This document shows positions 8,837-18,332 of a stretch of 64,000 nt of DNA, piece by piece. Under the pieces are notes generated by a model, which had not been told where the DNA came from, did not search any database, and worked only from the letters and a program-made list of their open reading frames with translations. The DNA comes from an uncultured Veillonellaceae bacterium. Lineage in GTDB: Bacteria > Bacillota > Negativicutes > Veillonellales > Dialisteraceae. Position 1 is the stretch's first letter. The number at the start of each line of letters is the position of its first letter. The DNA is taken from contig CASEBK010000035.1 of assembly GCA_949286115.1 (NCBI GenBank), forward strand, positions 1 through 64,000, written 5' to 3'. The translations under genes and the position numbers were made by a program.

Positions 8837-9356
8837 GATGCTCTCCTTTCTCCGTGAGGCGCTTGATCTCATCCCGCACGCGGGCGGCCTCTTCATAGTT
8901 TTCTTCTTTTACGAGCGCCGCGAGCTTATCTTTCAGCCGCTGTACTTCCGGGGAGACCGCTTCCGGCGCTTCTTCCGCCGGCGTATCCGGCGTCTTTCCA
9001 ATGTGCTTCGTCCCTTCCTGCGTCTTCTGGAAGAAAGGCTTCAGGCTATCCCGAAACGTTTCATAGCAATCCGGACACCCCAGCTCGCCTTCTTTCCGGA
9101 ACGTATCGAGCGTCGTCCCGCAGGAACGGCACGTGAGATCCCGGAGCTGGCTCAGCGGATCGCTCCACAGATCCCTGAAGAGAGAATCATCAAACATGGA
9201 ATGCATGAACGAACCCATGCCGCCGAACGCACTGCTGGTCATGACACGGCTCTGCGACGCGCACTCCGGGCAAAGGTGCTCCTCCGTCCGGTGCCCGTTC
9301 ACGATCTGCGTGAAGTGCACCGTCGCTTCTCTTTTATGGCAACGATCACAAAGCAT
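8823..9356 (-). CDS. mcsA: McsA, zinc-binding activator/adaptor protein
   Basis: A 177-residue protein with four CxxC pairs: CDRC (3-6), CPEC (29-32), CRSC (about 84-87) and CPDC (about 103-106). These form two zinc sites, as in McsA. A UVR domain (about 139-170, EENYEEAARVRDEIKRL) forms the C-terminus. In the family McsA activates McsB and links it to CtsR and ClpC. All cysteine pairs are intact even though the McsB partner here has changed its active site. Its ATG follows directly on the ctsR stop codon, and its end overlaps mcsB by 14 bp. Confidence 0.92.
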   Translation of the reverse strand: MLCDRCHKREATVHFTQIVNGHRTEEHLCPECASQSRVMTSSAFGGMGSFMHSMFDDSLFRDLWSDPLSQLRDLTCRSCGTTLDTFRKEGELGCPDCYETFRDSLKPFFQKTQEGTKHIGKTPDTPAEEAPEAVSPEVQRLKDKLAALVKEENYEEAARVRDEIKRLTEKGEHHDGQ

Positions 9357-9827
9357 TTATTTTCCCTCCTTTATGATCCGGCTGATCCGGTGCGCCGCAT
9401 CTCTGGCGGCGTGCTCCCGGCGGTCGGCCGGGCAATGTTCCATGAACATATTCATCAACTCCCGCATCATCAGGTATTCTCTCATGGTGATGGACCCCGA
9501 TGACACGAGCATGCGCAGATACGGATCCATGAGGGCCCCCGGAGCGGAGTCGCCCGGCGGTGCCTGTTCCTTTGCCTGAGACGTCCTCTCCTGCGGCGCG
9601 GTCTCTGCGGAAATGCGGATGAAACCGCCGCTGCCCCGCCGCGATTCTACATGAAACCGACTGTCCGGCCCGAATCGGGTATTGATCACATAGGTGACCT
9701 GAGACGGCGCGCAGTCCAGAAGCTCCGCCACTTCTTTCCGCTTCAGGATGACCACCGGCGTGGCCTGCTTTCTAAGCTGATTCAGAATGAACCGCTCGAT
9801 CCTGTCCGCCAATATGCTGCTGACCAT
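9357..9827 (-). CDS. ctsR: CtsR, heat-shock transcriptional repressor
   Basis: A 156-residue repressor of clp genes. The winged HTH covers residues 5-60 (LADRIERFILNQL, KRKEVAELLDCAPSQVTYVINTRF), with the conserved Arg/Gly-rich wing (ESRRGSGGFIRI, about 61-72) that senses heat. A C-terminal four-helix region (about 100-155) is the dimerisation and McsB-binding part. It is first in the operon and probably autoregulates through the repeats in its own promoter at 9909-9939. The ATG at 9827 has only a weak AAGG ribosome-binding site. Confidence 0.93.
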   Translation of the reverse strand: MVSSILADRIERFILNQLRKQATPVVILKRKEVAELLDCAPSQVTYVINTRFGPDSRFHVESRRGSGGFIRISAETAPQERTSQAKEQAPPGDSAPGALMDPYLRMLVSSGSITMREYLMMRELMNMFMEHCPADRREHAARDAAHRISRIIKEGK

Positions 9828-9908
9828 AGTATCACTGCCTTATCCTGTGCCCTGCGGCACATGTTACTGTCGGGAATCGGTCCTTTCCTTTCGCCCGACT
9901 ACACCCGT

Positions 9909-9939
9909 ATTATAAAGTCAAATGGTCAAATAGTCAATA
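9909..9939 (-). promoter_or_regulatory. ctsR promoter with overlapping CtsR-type operator
   Basis: The minus strand has TTGACT (9932-9937) and TATAAT (9909-9914) separated by exactly 17 bases, about 80 bases upstream of ctsR. The same interval, read on the + strand, holds three directly repeated 8-mers, AGTCAAAT, GGTCAAAT and AGTCAATA (9916-9939). Each heptad matches the RGTCAAA half-site of the CtsR box, but the repeat period is 8 bases, not the usual 10. Binding would occlude both promoter hexamers. Confidence 0.85.
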
Positions 9940-9943
9940 ATAA

Positions 9944-10281
9944 AAGTTCAAAAATCAAAAAATATTTTGACTTTCTGAAAACGCCATGACAACGGCCGCA
10001 ATATCTCTCTGCCAGGCTGAACCGTCTCTTCATCCCTTCGTCCTGCGAGACTGCGCCGCCTCTCCCCATCGCAAAAGAGACAGCAGAGCTCTCCGCACAG
10101 AAAAAGCTCTCCCTTTTTTCAAATGAAAAAAGGCGGCCATTTCTTCCGCCCCCGCAAGACGGTAAGACTGCTTTGCACTCCCCACCCACTTCCCAATCCA
10201 AAGAAGGCAAACAGAACCTCTACCTTTGAAAAACCAAAGTGCCCGCCGCTGTGGAGGCAGTTTTCGCAGCGTCCGGGCACG
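9944..10281. other. Intergenic region between recX and ctsR
   Basis: About 340 bases with no convincing gene on either strand. The part next to the ctsR promoter (9944-9978) is very A/T-rich and holds a further imperfect TTTTGAC/GTTCAAA-like pair that could serve as an UP element or extra CtsR contact. A 22-base inverted repeat (CCTTTTTTC/GAAAAAAGG around 10112-10132) is visible, with no clear assignment. The open frames here have no plausible ribosome-binding site or family features. Confidence 0.5.
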
Positions 10282-10300
10282 CAAAAACGGCAGCCGTTTT
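10279..10300 (-). terminator. Terminator after recX
   Basis: The minus-strand hairpin AAAACGG-CTG-CCGTTTT, followed by TGCG, lies 19 bases beyond the recX stop. The U-tract is part of the stem, so efficiency is uncertain. Confidence 0.5.
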
Positions 10301-10318
10301 CACCGCCGCCGTCTGTTT

Positions 10319-10768
10319 TTAAGTCTCTTCCATATCTTCTGTCTCGTCCAGAACGAGCGACACCACGGATGGAGAAAAGCCGCGCCGCAGAAGGAATCCC
10401 GCTGCGCGCCGATAATTCTCCCGAAAGCCGGGAATGATCGTTTCTTTTGCGCGTAGCGCCTGCCTCGCCTTCTCCGTTTCCTCTTCTGCGGAGAGATGCT
10501 TCTCCAACATAAGTCCACGGGCGCGAAGCTTGCCCTGAATGTACCTGTCGCCGTAGAGGAGGCTCTCCTGATACAGCGAGAAGATCTCCTCTGCCAGCGC
10601 TTCGTCATCCAGATAGCGTTCCCGATACAGGCGAACCACCGTCTCTTCGATATCGTTCGGGCCATACCCTTTTCGCTTCAGCTTTGTTCGCATCTCCTGC
10701 TCGCTCTGCGCGCGGTATCCCAGCAGATGGAGCGCCGCCTCGTAAGCGGTACGGTCACTTTTCTTCAT
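10319..10768 (-). CDS. recX: RecX, regulator of RecA
   Basis: A 149-residue all-helical protein that modulates RecA filaments. It shows the three-helix repeats typical of RecX: residues about 9-30 ([22 protein letters not shown]), then repeats around [20 protein letters not shown] and [16 protein letters not shown]. It overlaps the recA stop by 14 bp, so translation is probably coupled to recA, an arrangement known in many bacteria. It is the last gene of the ftsK-to-recX run. Confidence 0.9.
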   Translation of the reverse strand: MKKSDRTAYEAALHLLGYRAQSEQEMRTKLKRKGYGPNDIEETVVRLYRERYLDDEALAEEIFSLYQESLLYGDRYIQGKLRARGLMLEKHLSAEEETEKARQALRAKETIIPGFRENYRRAAGFLLRRGFSPSVVSLVLDETEDMEET

Positions 10769-11828
10769 CGGATGCGGCGATGACGCCGTCTTCGAATACT
10801 TCCGGCTCCGCCACCAGCGTGTCGCGGATGATCTTGTCGATCTCGGCGGCGACCTCCGGATTGTCTCTCAGATACTTCTTCGCATTCTCACGGCCCTGAG
10901 AAATGCGCGTGCCCTTGTAGGAATACCAGGCACCGCTCTTCTGCAAGATGCCCATGTTCGTGGCCATGTCGATAAGCGTGCCCTCTTTGGATATGCCCTC
11001 CCCGTACATGATATCGAAGTCCGCCACTTTGAATGGCGGCGCCACTTTGTTTTTCACCACTTTGGCACGCGTGCGATTCCCGATAATCTCCGTTCCGTTC
11101 TTGATGGCCTCGGCGCGGCGCACTTCGATGCGAATGGTAGAATAGAACTTCAGCGCCCGCCCGCCGGTGGTCGTTTCCGGATTACCGAACATGATCCCTA
11201 CCTTCTCGCGAAGCTGATTGATGAAGATGACGATAGTCCCGGACTTGCTGATGACACCGGTGAGCTTCCGCAGCGCCTTGCTCATGAGACGCGCCTGAAG
11301 ACCGACGGACTGCTCACCGATGTCGCCTTCGATCTCCTGCTTCGGCACGAGCGCCGCCACGGAATCGATAACTACGATATCCACAGCGCCGCTCCTCACG
11401 AGCTGTTCGCAGATGCTCAGCGCCTGCTCGCCGCAGTCCGGCTGCGAGATCAGCAATTCATGGGTATCCACGCCCAGGTGATGCGCATAGATGGGATCGA
11501 GCGCATGCTCCGCATCGATGAACGCGGCGACGCCGCCCATCTTCTGCGCTTCCGCGATGGCGTGCAGTGCCAGCGTCGTTTTGCCCGAAGACTCCGGACC
11601 GTAGATCTCGATGACGCGGCCCCGCGGATACCCGCCGATGCCCACGGCTACGTCGAGCGCGAGCGACCCGGTGGGGATCACCTCCAGATTCATCCGCGCC
11701 CCCATATCGCCGAGCTTCATGATCGCCCCGGAGCCAAACTCCTTTTCGATCTGATGCAGGGCACTCTCCAATGCTTTCTTTCTTTCTGCACTCTGTCTGT
11801 CTGCTCCTGCCTGCATACCTGCCATCAT
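10755..11828 (-). CDS. recA: Recombinase A
   Basis: A 357-residue homologous-recombination and SOS coprotease protein. Walker A is GPESSGKTT (77-85); Walker B (VDIVVIDS), the L1/L2 DNA-binding loops ([38 protein letters not shown]) and the acidic C-terminal tail are all present. ATG codons at 11828 and 11825 compete. The second lies seven bases after GGAGG and is the better-spaced start; the first overlaps the cinA stop (ATGA). The gene order cinA-recA-recX is conserved in Firmicutes and supports SOS co-expression, though no LexA box was recognised in this tightly packed region. Confidence 0.97.
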   Translation of the reverse strand: MMAGMQAGADRQSAERKKALESALHQIEKEFGSGAIMKLGDMGARMNLEVIPTGSLALDVAVGIGGYPRGRVIEIYGPESSGKTTLALHAIAEAQKMGGVAAFIDAEHALDPIYAHHLGVDTHELLISQPDCGEQALSICEQLVRSGAVDIVVIDSVAALVPKQEIEGDIGEQSVGLQARLMSKALRKLTGVISKSGTIVIFINQLREKVGIMFGNPETTTGGRALKFYSTIRIEVRRAEAIKNGTEIIGNRTRAKVVKNKVAPPFKVADFDIMYGEGISKEGTLIDMATNMGILQKSGAWYSYKGTRISQGRENAKKYLRDNPEVAAEIDKIIRDTLVAEPEVFEDGVIAASDEEK

Positions 11829-13111
11829 ACTTCCTCCTTTGCACCGCGTTCTTCGCGGGACGCCTCACCGAGACGATGGGCGCGAATGTATTCCGCAGCA
11901 TAAAACAGCGCCTTTTCCGCCGCGCCGTAGCGTACGCTCTTCCGGGACCCGAGAAACAGTTCCCGATGCACTTCCGTGCCTGCCGGGCCGGACACACCGA
12001 TATATACCAGTCCTTCCGGCTCGCCCCGCTCCCCTTTTCCGGGACCGGCGTAGCCGGTGGTCGAAACAGCAAGATCTGCGCCATAGAGCGCGCGGCTTCC
12101 CTCGGCCATCTCCCGGGCCGTTTCTTCACTGACCGCGGTAAACCGTTCGAGCGTCTCCGGCGCCACGTGGAGCAGATGCTCCTTTGCGCTGTTCCAGTAG
12201 GTCACGGCGCTTCCCATGAAGTACGCCGAGCTCCCCGGCCAGTCCGTCATCAGTTTCCCGATGAGCCCGCCCGTACAGGATTCAGCTGCGCTCATCGTCA
12301 GGCGCCTTGCCGTCAGAAGGTCGACCAGATCCCGCCGGGCGTCTTCCTCTAAATTATAGCGCAGCGCGGGAAGGCGCTCCATGATCTGCTCTGCCACAGG
12401 CCGGATGCGCTCCATCGCCTCTTCCCCGTTCTGCCCTTTGGCGGTCAGGCGCACGGCGATATATCCGGGACGCGCATACAGCGCGATGGTGGGGTTCGAC
12501 TGCGCCTCTACGAGGTCCATGATCGTCTTTTCCACGTCCACCTCGGCGGCATTTTCGATCGACAGGACGAGCGACCGGATCACGCCCTGATCGCCGAAGT
12601 GCGCGATGAGCCATGGCATCATCCGGTGCTCTGCCATCTGCTTCATCTCAAAGGGCGGTCCCGGCAGGTGGATCAGCGTGCGGCCGCCAGCCGTTACCGC
12701 GCACCCGCTCGCCGAACCGGCGTCATTGGGAAGGAGCTCCGCCCCTTCCGCAAACCAGGCCTGCCGCTCCTGTGCCGGAAGATATGTCCGTCCGCGCGCT
12801 TCGTAATAGGCTCGGAGACGAGCCGATTCCTCCGGAAACAGCACGAACGGCAGCCCCAGCGCTTCGGCCCCAGCCCGCTTCGTCACATCGCCCTGCGTCG
12901 AACCAAGTCCGCCCGTGGTGATGACGAGATCGGCCCGGCGAAGCGCTCCGCGAAAGACGCTGCACATCCGCTCCGGATTATCCCCCACAGTCGTCATATA
13001 GGCCACCGTATAGCCATGTTCATTCAGGAACGAAGCGAGCCACTGGCTGTTTTCATTGGCGATCTCTCCCAGGAGGAGCTCCGTCCCCGTCGTAATGATC
13101 TCTATGATCAT
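11825..13111 (-). CDS. cinA: CinA, NMN deamidase / nicotinamide-nucleotide amidohydrolase
   Basis: A 428-residue two-domain protein. The N-terminal MoaB/MogA-like COG1058 domain spans about 1-170 ([30 protein letters not shown]). The C-terminal PncC amidase domain (about 265-415) has the family signature [17 protein letters not shown] and STTGYAGP. The N-terminal domain acts as an ADP-ribose pyrophosphatase and the C-terminal one deamidates nicotinamide mononucleotide in NAD recycling. Although called competence/damage-inducible, no competence genes lie in the window. It starts 7 bases after rimO and overlaps recA by 4 bp. Confidence 0.94.
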   Translation of the reverse strand: MIIEIITTGTELLLGEIANENSQWLASFLNEHGYTVAYMTTVGDNPERMCSVFRGALRRADLVITTGGLGSTQGDVTKRAGAEALGLPFVLFPEESARLRAYYEARGRTYLPAQERQAWFAEGAELLPNDAGSASGCAVTAGGRTLIHLPGPPFEMKQMAEHRMMPWLIAHFGDQGVIRSLVLSIENAAEVDVEKTIMDLVEAQSNPTIALYARPGYIAVRLTAKGQNGEEAMERIRPVAEQIMERLPALRYNLEEDARRDLVDLLTARRLTMSAAESCTGGLIGKLMTDWPGSSAYFMGSAVTYWNSAKEHLLHVAPETLERFTAVSEETAREMAEGSRALYGADLAVSTTGYAGPGKGERGEPEGLVYIGVSGPAGTEVHRELFLGSRKSVRYGAAEKALFYAAEYIRAHRLGEASREERGAKEEV

Positions 13112-13118
13112 GATCGCC

Positions 13119-14462
13119 TCATCCGATCCGCTCGGCGATCAGGTCGTAGGCATAGCCGTCGGTGATGCGCACGCGGATGAAATCGCCGGGCCCGGCGTCG
13201 CCCGGATGATCGACATAGACATTCCCATCTACCTCCGGCGCCTGGAAGACAGTCCGCCCTTTGGCCTGCACATGGCCGTCGTCCGTCTCGATGAGCTCTT
13301 CCACCAGTACTTCTGTCTCCCTGCCGATGGCATTCTGATCGTTCTCCTCGGAAATGGCCGCCTGCGCCGCCATCAACCGGTGATACCGTTCTTCCTTGAC
13401 CTCCTCCGGCACCTGTCCATCCATTTTGGCCGCGGGCGTGCCGTCCTGAGGAGAGAACATGAAAGCGCCCATATCGTCGAATTTGACCTCCTCGATAAAC
13501 CGAAGCAGCTCTTCAAAATCTTCATTCGTTTCGTCGGGGAAACCTACCATGAGCGTCGTCCGCACCGTCATGGGCACGCGGGCTGCACGGATCTTCCGCA
13601 GGAGTGCGCGGATGCTCTCCGAAGAATCCCTGCGGTTCATACGCTTCAGCACGGCATCGCTGATATGCTGGAGCGGGATATCCACATATTTGCAGATCTT
13701 CGGCTCCGATACGATGAGCTCCAGCAGCTCATCTGTGAAGTACGTCGGATACAGGTAAAACAGACGAATCCAGTGGACGCCTTCGATCTTCACCATCTCA
13801 CGGAGCAGACTCGCCAAATTTGTGCCATCCCGCAGATCGAGCCCATAACAGGAAAGGTCCTGAGCGATGAGATTGATCTCCTTCACGCCCCGCGCCGCCA
13901 GCTCCCGCACCTCGTGCAGCACCGATGGGATCGGCCGGCTCCGCATGCGCCCTCGTACATACGGGATATAGCAGAACGTACACCCGTTGCTGCACCCTTC
14001 CGCGATCTTCACATAGGCCATGTAGGGAGGCGTCGTGAGCTGCCGCGGGATCAGTTCTTCGTGCACGCAGGGCACGGTGTCGAAAAACTGGATGCGCCCT
14101 TCTTTTTCATAAGACTGCGTCACCGCCTCTAGGATGCGCTGCCAGGAATTGGTCCCCAGGAGGATATCGATCTCAGGGATCTCCCGGGCAAGTTCTGCCT
14201 GAAATTCCTGGGTGAGGCACCCTGCTGCGACAAGGCGCTCGCAGACGCCGTGCTTTCTGTACTCCGCCGCTTCCAGGAGCGTCTGTACCGACTCGTCTTT
14301 TGCCGCGTCGATGAACGTACACGTATTGACGATGAGGATCTGCGCCTCTTCCGGATCGTCTGTCAACTCGTAGCCGCCCGACTCGAGGAGACCGAGCATC
14401 TTTTCCGTGTCTACCAGATTTTTGGAGCAGCCGAGGCTGATGAATCCAATCTTTTTCTTCAT
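13119..14462 (-). CDS. rimO: Ribosomal protein S12 methylthiotransferase RimO
   Basis: A 447-residue radical-SAM enzyme that adds a methylthio group to the conserved Asp of ribosomal protein S12. The N-terminal UPF0004 domain carries GCSKNLVDTEKM, NTCTFIDAAK and a third Cys (AGCLTQEF) for the auxiliary 4Fe-4S cluster. The radical-SAM motif is CSNGCTFC (about 150-157), and a TRAM domain occupies the C-terminal 65 residues. GCSKNLVD with S12-type spacing favours RimO over MiaB or MtaB. The start is taken as the ATG at 14462, preceded by GAAAGGG, 4 bases downstream of the preceding stop. Confidence 0.95.
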   Translation of the reverse strand: MKKKIGFISLGCSKNLVDTEKMLGLLESGGYELTDDPEEAQILIVNTCTFIDAAKDESVQTLLEAAEYRKHGVCERLVAAGCLTQEFQAELAREIPEIDILLGTNSWQRILEAVTQSYEKEGRIQFFDTVPCVHEELIPRQLTTPPYMAYVKIAEGCSNGCTFCYIPYVRGRMRSRPIPSVLHEVRELAARGVKEINLIAQDLSCYGLDLRDGTNLASLLREMVKIEGVHWIRLFYLYPTYFTDELLELIVSEPKICKYVDIPLQHISDAVLKRMNRRDSSESIRALLRKIRAARVPMTVRTTLMVGFPDETNEDFEELLRFIEEVKFDDMGAFMFSPQDGTPAAKMDGQVPEEVKEERYHRLMAAQAAISEENDQNAIGRETEVLVEELIETDDGHVQAKGRTVFQAPEVDGNVYVDHPGDAGPGDFIRVRITDGYAYDLIAERIG

Positions 14463-14466
14463 GCTG

Positions 14467-15498
14467 TTAACCCTTTCCAAATCGAATCTCCTGCAGCCAC
14501 TGATCCAGCAGCGCTTTTTTCCCTTCCTCTGTATACCGTTTTTCCAGCGGCCAGAAATCGAGTTTCCTCTTCACGTCATCTTCAGGCATGCGCGTGTCAT
14601 TCACGTAGACGAAGTAATACCCGTTCTGGCTGAGCAGTTCCTCCCGGCTCGCCGAGTCGAGAAGCCAGTCTAGAAAATCAGCTGCCAGCGCTCCATGAGG
14701 ACCTCCCGCGGCTACACCTGCGCCATACAAATAGTAAAACGTCCCATCCTCCGGGTAAATGATCCGGATGGGCAACCCTTCCTGCCGTACTTTCTGCGCT
14801 TCATCCAGATCGGAGATGCCGATATCACATTTATCCATGGCCGCCATCTGTGCCGGCGTAGACAGGTACTTTCCATACTGCACGATATGCCCGGATGCTG
14901 CCTGCAGGCGGAGGAATGCTCCTTCCCGGCCAAAATGCTCTACTAGCGCCATGAGGCTGTCTTCCGAATATTCCGCCGCAATGAAGTCTGTCATGCTGAG
15001 GCGCACGCTCTGCCGTCCGAGCACTTCATCCCAGGTGTAGAAAAATGCCGGATGGAGCGCCGCGAAGTCCACGTTCACCGCAAAGACCGCCGGGTTCATC
15101 CACACGCCGGTCCAGTACCCATCTTCGTCTTTGCAGGCGTTCAGCACCGTGTCGGTACGGTCGGATGTATGCGGCTCAAGCAGCCCCTCCCGCTTCAGCG
15201 CTTCCAGTGTCCGCTGAGATGCGATATAAAGATCCGGTGCATGACCGCTCTTCGCCTCCAGGATCATCTGCCCGCCGTGCATCTCCTGCACAGCAAGCCG
15301 GGCCCCGTATTCCCCGACAGACGACGAATCGAAAGCCTGCACGGCGCTCTGCGGCAGATCCGTATAGATCAGAAGCGTCTCCGTCGGCTTTGCCGCCTCC
15401 CGGCGCGCTTCCTCCCGCATCTCCCCATAGCGGAGCAGGGCAAAAAACACCGCCGCCGTCACCAACAGGAAAGCCAGCACCGCGCCGCATCTTCGCAT
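14467..15498 (-). CDS. Orphan ABC-type extracellular solute-binding protein
   Basis: A 343-residue exported protein with an N-terminal hydrophobic segment (about 5-22) and no clear lipobox, so it is either secreted to the periplasm or membrane-anchored. The remainder looks like a type II periplasmic binding protein of the iron/thiamine/polyamine class (LLIYTDLPQSAVQAF, GHAPDLYIASQRTLEAL, VWMNPAVFAVN, KCDIGISDLDEAQ, GVAAGGPHGALAADFLDWL). No permease or ATPase gene is adjacent. It sits between rodZ and rimO, where such a gene is unexpected, and is packed tightly into the run. The ATG at 15498 has GAGG seven bases upstream and is preferred to 15516. The ligand is unknown. Confidence 0.75.
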   Translation of the reverse strand: MRRCGAVLAFLLVTAAVFFALLRYGEMREEARREAAKPTETLLIYTDLPQSAVQAFDSSSVGEYGARLAVQEMHGGQMILEAKSGHAPDLYIASQRTLEALKREGLLEPHTSDRTDTVLNACKDEDGYWTGVWMNPAVFAVNVDFAALHPAFFYTWDEVLGRQSVRLSMTDFIAAEYSEDSLMALVEHFGREGAFLRLQAASGHIVQYGKYLSTPAQMAAMDKCDIGISDLDEAQKVRQEGLPIRIIYPEDGTFYYLYGAGVAAGGPHGALAADFLDWLLDSASREELLSQNGYYFVYVNDTRMPEDDVKRKLDFWPLEKRYTEEGKKALLDQWLQEIRFGKG

Positions 15499-15529
15499 AG
15501 CCCCACCTCTTTTCATTCTCTGTTCTGTC

Positions 15530-15964
15530 TCACAAATACAGCAGCCATATCCAGAACGCTGCGACCAACGCTGCGGCGATCAGAAGGATCGACCACTCCA
15601 GCAGTGTGAACGGCCGGCGGCCGCTTCGCCTGCCCCGTTTCCCCGTCCGCACGGCAGAGGGCACGCGCGCCGCTTTTTCTTCCGTCTCATCGTTCCTTCC
15701 GGAAGCGACGGCCACGCTGCTCCCGGCGTCCATCTCTTCATTGAACAGGCGCACCAGCGCGTCACCGTCGAGGCCCACCGCGCCGGCATAGTTCCGTATG
15801 AAGCCTCGCACGTACACCGGGTCGCCGATGGCCCGATATTCGCCCCGCTCGATGGCTTCGAGATAGCTCTGCCGGATGTACGTCCTGCGGCAGACCGCCT
15901 CCAGATCCATCTCCAGTTGTTCCCGCTGCGCTTTCAGCAGCGCCCCTGCCGATTCTTTGCTCAT
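15530..15964 (-). CDS. Short RodZ-like helix-turn-helix membrane protein
   Basis: A 144-residue protein with an N-terminal HTH_25 domain (about 7-75: LLKAQREQLEMDLEAVCRR, SYLEAIERGEYRAIGDPVYV, RGFIRNYAGAVGLD). A basic linker (RTGKRGRRSGRR) and one C-terminal transmembrane helix (about 121-143) follow. RodZ anchors MreB and guides cell elongation; its N-terminal half is what is present here. The periplasmic domain seen in typical RodZ is absent: the protein ends right after the membrane helix. Its place directly after ftsK matches ymfM/rodZ in Firmicutes. The ATG at 15964 has AAGGTG upstream. Confidence 0.85.
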   Translation of the reverse strand: MSKESAGALLKAQREQLEMDLEAVCRRTYIRQSYLEAIERGEYRAIGDPVYVRGFIRNYAGAVGLDGDALVRLFNEEMDAGSSVAVASGRNDETEEKAARVPSAVRTGKRGRRSGRRPFTLLEWSILLIAAALVAAFWIWLLYL

Positions 15965-15981
15965 TCGTATCTTACACCTTT

Positions 15982-18321
15982 TTACGAGTTTTCGTCTTCA
16001 TGGAAAAAACGCGCGTCCGCTTCCTCGCGGGTCATCAGGATATCCCGCGGCTTGGCCCCTTCCGCCGGACCGACGATGCCCATCTGCTCCAGCGTGTCCA
16101 TGAGCCGCCCGGCGCGGGTATACCCGATGCGGAACCGCCGCTGCAACATGGAGACGGACGCTTTTTTCGTGTCCAGTATCCACTCTGCCGCCTCCTGCAG
16201 GAGCTCATCTTCCTGCTCCACATCCTGCGATTTTTCCTGTTTTTCCGGAAGATCCAGGTCGATGGCTTCATACGTCACCGCTTCGGGCACGCTCTCCGAT
16301 TTGATATACGATGTGACTGCCTCAACTTCCTCATCGGAAATAAAAGCGCCCTGCACGCGGATGGGATTCGGCGCGCCGATGGGATTAAACAGCATATCCC
16401 CTTTCCCGATCAGTTTTTCCGCGCCGGCCATATCGAGGATGGTCCGCGAATCCACCTGAGAAGACACTGCAAAGGAGATGCGGCTGGGGATATTGGCCTT
16501 GATGACCCCAGTGATAACGTCCACGGACGGACGTTGCGTTGCCAGGACCAGATGGATGCCGGCGGCGCGCGCCTTCTGCGCCAGGCGGCAGATCGCATCT
16601 TCCACGCTGTCCGGCGCAGCCATCATGAGATCTGCCAGTTCGTCGATGATGATGACGATAAAGGGCAGTTTCTGCTCCGGATTGACTTTATTATATCCGC
16701 CGATATCGCGCACGTGGGCATAGGAAAACTGCTGATAGCGGTTCTCCATCTCCCGCACGGCCCAGTGCAGTGCGCCCGCCGCTTTCTTTGCCTCCGTCAC
16801 GACAGGGATGCGAAGATGCGGGATGCCATTATAGACAGAGAGCTCCACCACCTTCGGATCGATCAGGATCAGCTTCACCTCTTCAGGCTGTTCATGGAAG
16901 AGGACGCTCATGATGATCGTATTGATGCACACGCTCTTCCCGCTGCCGGTCGACCCGGCGATCAGAAGATGGGGCATCTTCGTCAGATCGGTCACGATCA
17001 CGTTCCCGGTGATGTCTTTGCCGAGCGCCACCGGCACGCCGCCTTTTTTATTTTTGAAACGGCTGTCTTCCAGCACATCGCGGAGCGCCACTTCAGCGGT
17101 CTTGCCGTTCGGCACTTCGATGCCCACGGCGGACTTGCCGGGGATCGGTGCCTCGATGCGGATATGAGTCGCCGCCAGCTGCAGCGCGATATCGTCCTGC
17201 AGATTGGTGATGCGGCTCACCTTGACGCCCGGCGCCGGTTCCAATTCATACCGCGTCACCGTCGGACCGACACTCACATCGGTGATACGCACTGTCACGC
17301 CGAAGCTTCGAAGCGTTGACTCCAGGATCTGCACGTTTTTCCGTGCTTCATCCATGACAGAACCGGAGGACTGCTTTCCTTCATGGAGGAGCGAAAGCGG
17401 CGGAAACCGGTACGCCGGTGCTTTCTCTGCGGCTTCCGATGCGGCAGCGGCCTCGTCCGGCTCTGAAGCTAGCGCTGCTCCCGCCGGTCCTTCCGGCGCT
17501 TCCTCCTCCGGCATTTCCTCCGAAATTTCCGGTTGTTCCTCCATTGCCGCCGGAACCGTCTCTTCCTGCTCCGCGGTCCCATCTTCCGGAATCTCCTCCG
17601 GTTCCGGTACCTTTTCAGGGATCACCGGTACGGACGGTTCTTCTTTCTTTTCCTTTTTCTGGAAGAGGAACCCTTTCGGCGGCTCCGTCTCTTCCGGAAC
17701 ATCCTCCATTTCCGCTTCCTGCCGCTTCTTTTCCTCCCAGGCGGCCTTCTTCTCCTTGATCGCCGTATGGACGTGCTTCATCTTCGTTTCCGTCTTTTCT
17801 CCAATCGCCTGCACGCTGCTGGTGAGCGACCAGTGGGTCATGAGGAGCACGCCGGATACGGAAAGTGCCAGCAGGACGAGCGTCGTGCCGATGCCGCCGC
17901 CAAAGAGGATATGGAGTCCCCATGTGACCACGCCGCCGATGATTCCGCCGTACTGAAAGACCGCGTCCACATCGAGCTCCCGGCCGGGGACAGTATACCA
18001 GTGATGGAGCCAGCAGAGCAGCAGCACATAGAGCGCCGTCCACAGAAGCCCTTTCTTCGTGATAGGAAAGCCGCTTCCCCGATAGATATACCGGCCTCCC
18101 ACATAGATGAGAAACAGACTGGGAATGACTGCCGTCATGCCGAAAAGGAAGTGCAGCGTATCCCGCATCCAGCTTCCAAAGAGACCGGCGTCCCGTCCCG
18201 CCAGACTGACACAGAGAAACACGCCGAACAGGGAAAAAACGACGCCCGTGATCTCATATTTCTGGATGGATGATGATGTAGTCTTCTTTTTTCTTCCCCG
18301 TGAGCTTTTTTTCGTTCTCAC
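15982..18321 (-). CDS. ftsK: DNA translocase FtsK/SpoIIIE
   Basis: A 779-residue septal DNA pump that clears the chromosome from the division site and supports XerCD resolution. A basic N-terminus ([12 protein letters not shown]) is followed by four or five membrane helices (about 25-165). Next come a linker of about 180 residues very rich in Glu and Pro (about 200-360), and the RecA-like motor with Walker [10 protein letters not shown] (about 470). The C-terminal gamma winged helix ([21 protein letters not shown]) reads KOPS/SRS sequences. The start is the GTG at 18321, six bases after GAGGAGG; the frame remains open further upstream inside rarA but lacks a comparable site. It follows rarA. 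Confidence 0.95.
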   Translation of the reverse strand: MRTKKSSRGRKKKTTSSSIQKYEITGVVFSLFGVFLCVSLAGRDAGLFGSWMRDTLHFLFGMTAVIPSLFLIYVGGRYIYRGSGFPITKKGLLWTALYVLLLCWLHHWYTVPGRELDVDAVFQYGGIIGGVVTWGLHILFGGGIGTTLVLLALSVSGVLLMTHWSLTSSVQAIGEKTETKMKHVHTAIKEKKAAWEEKKRQEAEMEDVPEETEPPKGFLFQKKEKKEEPSVPVIPEKVPEPEEIPEDGTAEQEETVPAAMEEQPEISEEMPEEEAPEGPAGAALASEPDEAAAASEAAEKAPAYRFPPLSLLHEGKQSSGSVMDEARKNVQILESTLRSFGVTVRITDVSVGPTVTRYELEPAPGVKVSRITNLQDDIALQLAATHIRIEAPIPGKSAVGIEVPNGKTAEVALRDVLEDSRFKNKKGGVPVALGKDITGNVIVTDLTKMPHLLIAGSTGSGKSVCINTIIMSVLFHEQPEEVKLILIDPKVVELSVYNGIPHLRIPVVTEAKKAAGALHWAVREMENRYQQFSYAHVRDIGGYNKVNPEQKLPFIVIIIDELADLMMAAPDSVEDAICRLAQKARAAGIHLVLATQRPSVDVITGVIKANIPSRISFAVSSQVDSRTILDMAGAEKLIGKGDMLFNPIGAPNPIRVQGAFISDEEVEAVTSYIKSESVPEAVTYEAIDLDLPEKQEKSQDVEQEDELLQEAAEWILDTKKASVSMLQRRFRIGYTRAGRLMDTLEQMGIVGPAEGAKPRDILMTREEADARFFHEDENS

Positions 18322-18332
18322 TCTTTTCCTCC

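Noticed and set aside
9926..10284. Open frames of 84-94 codons between recX and ctsR
   Set aside because: They have no ribosome-binding site, no domain similarity, and cross the ctsR promoter region.
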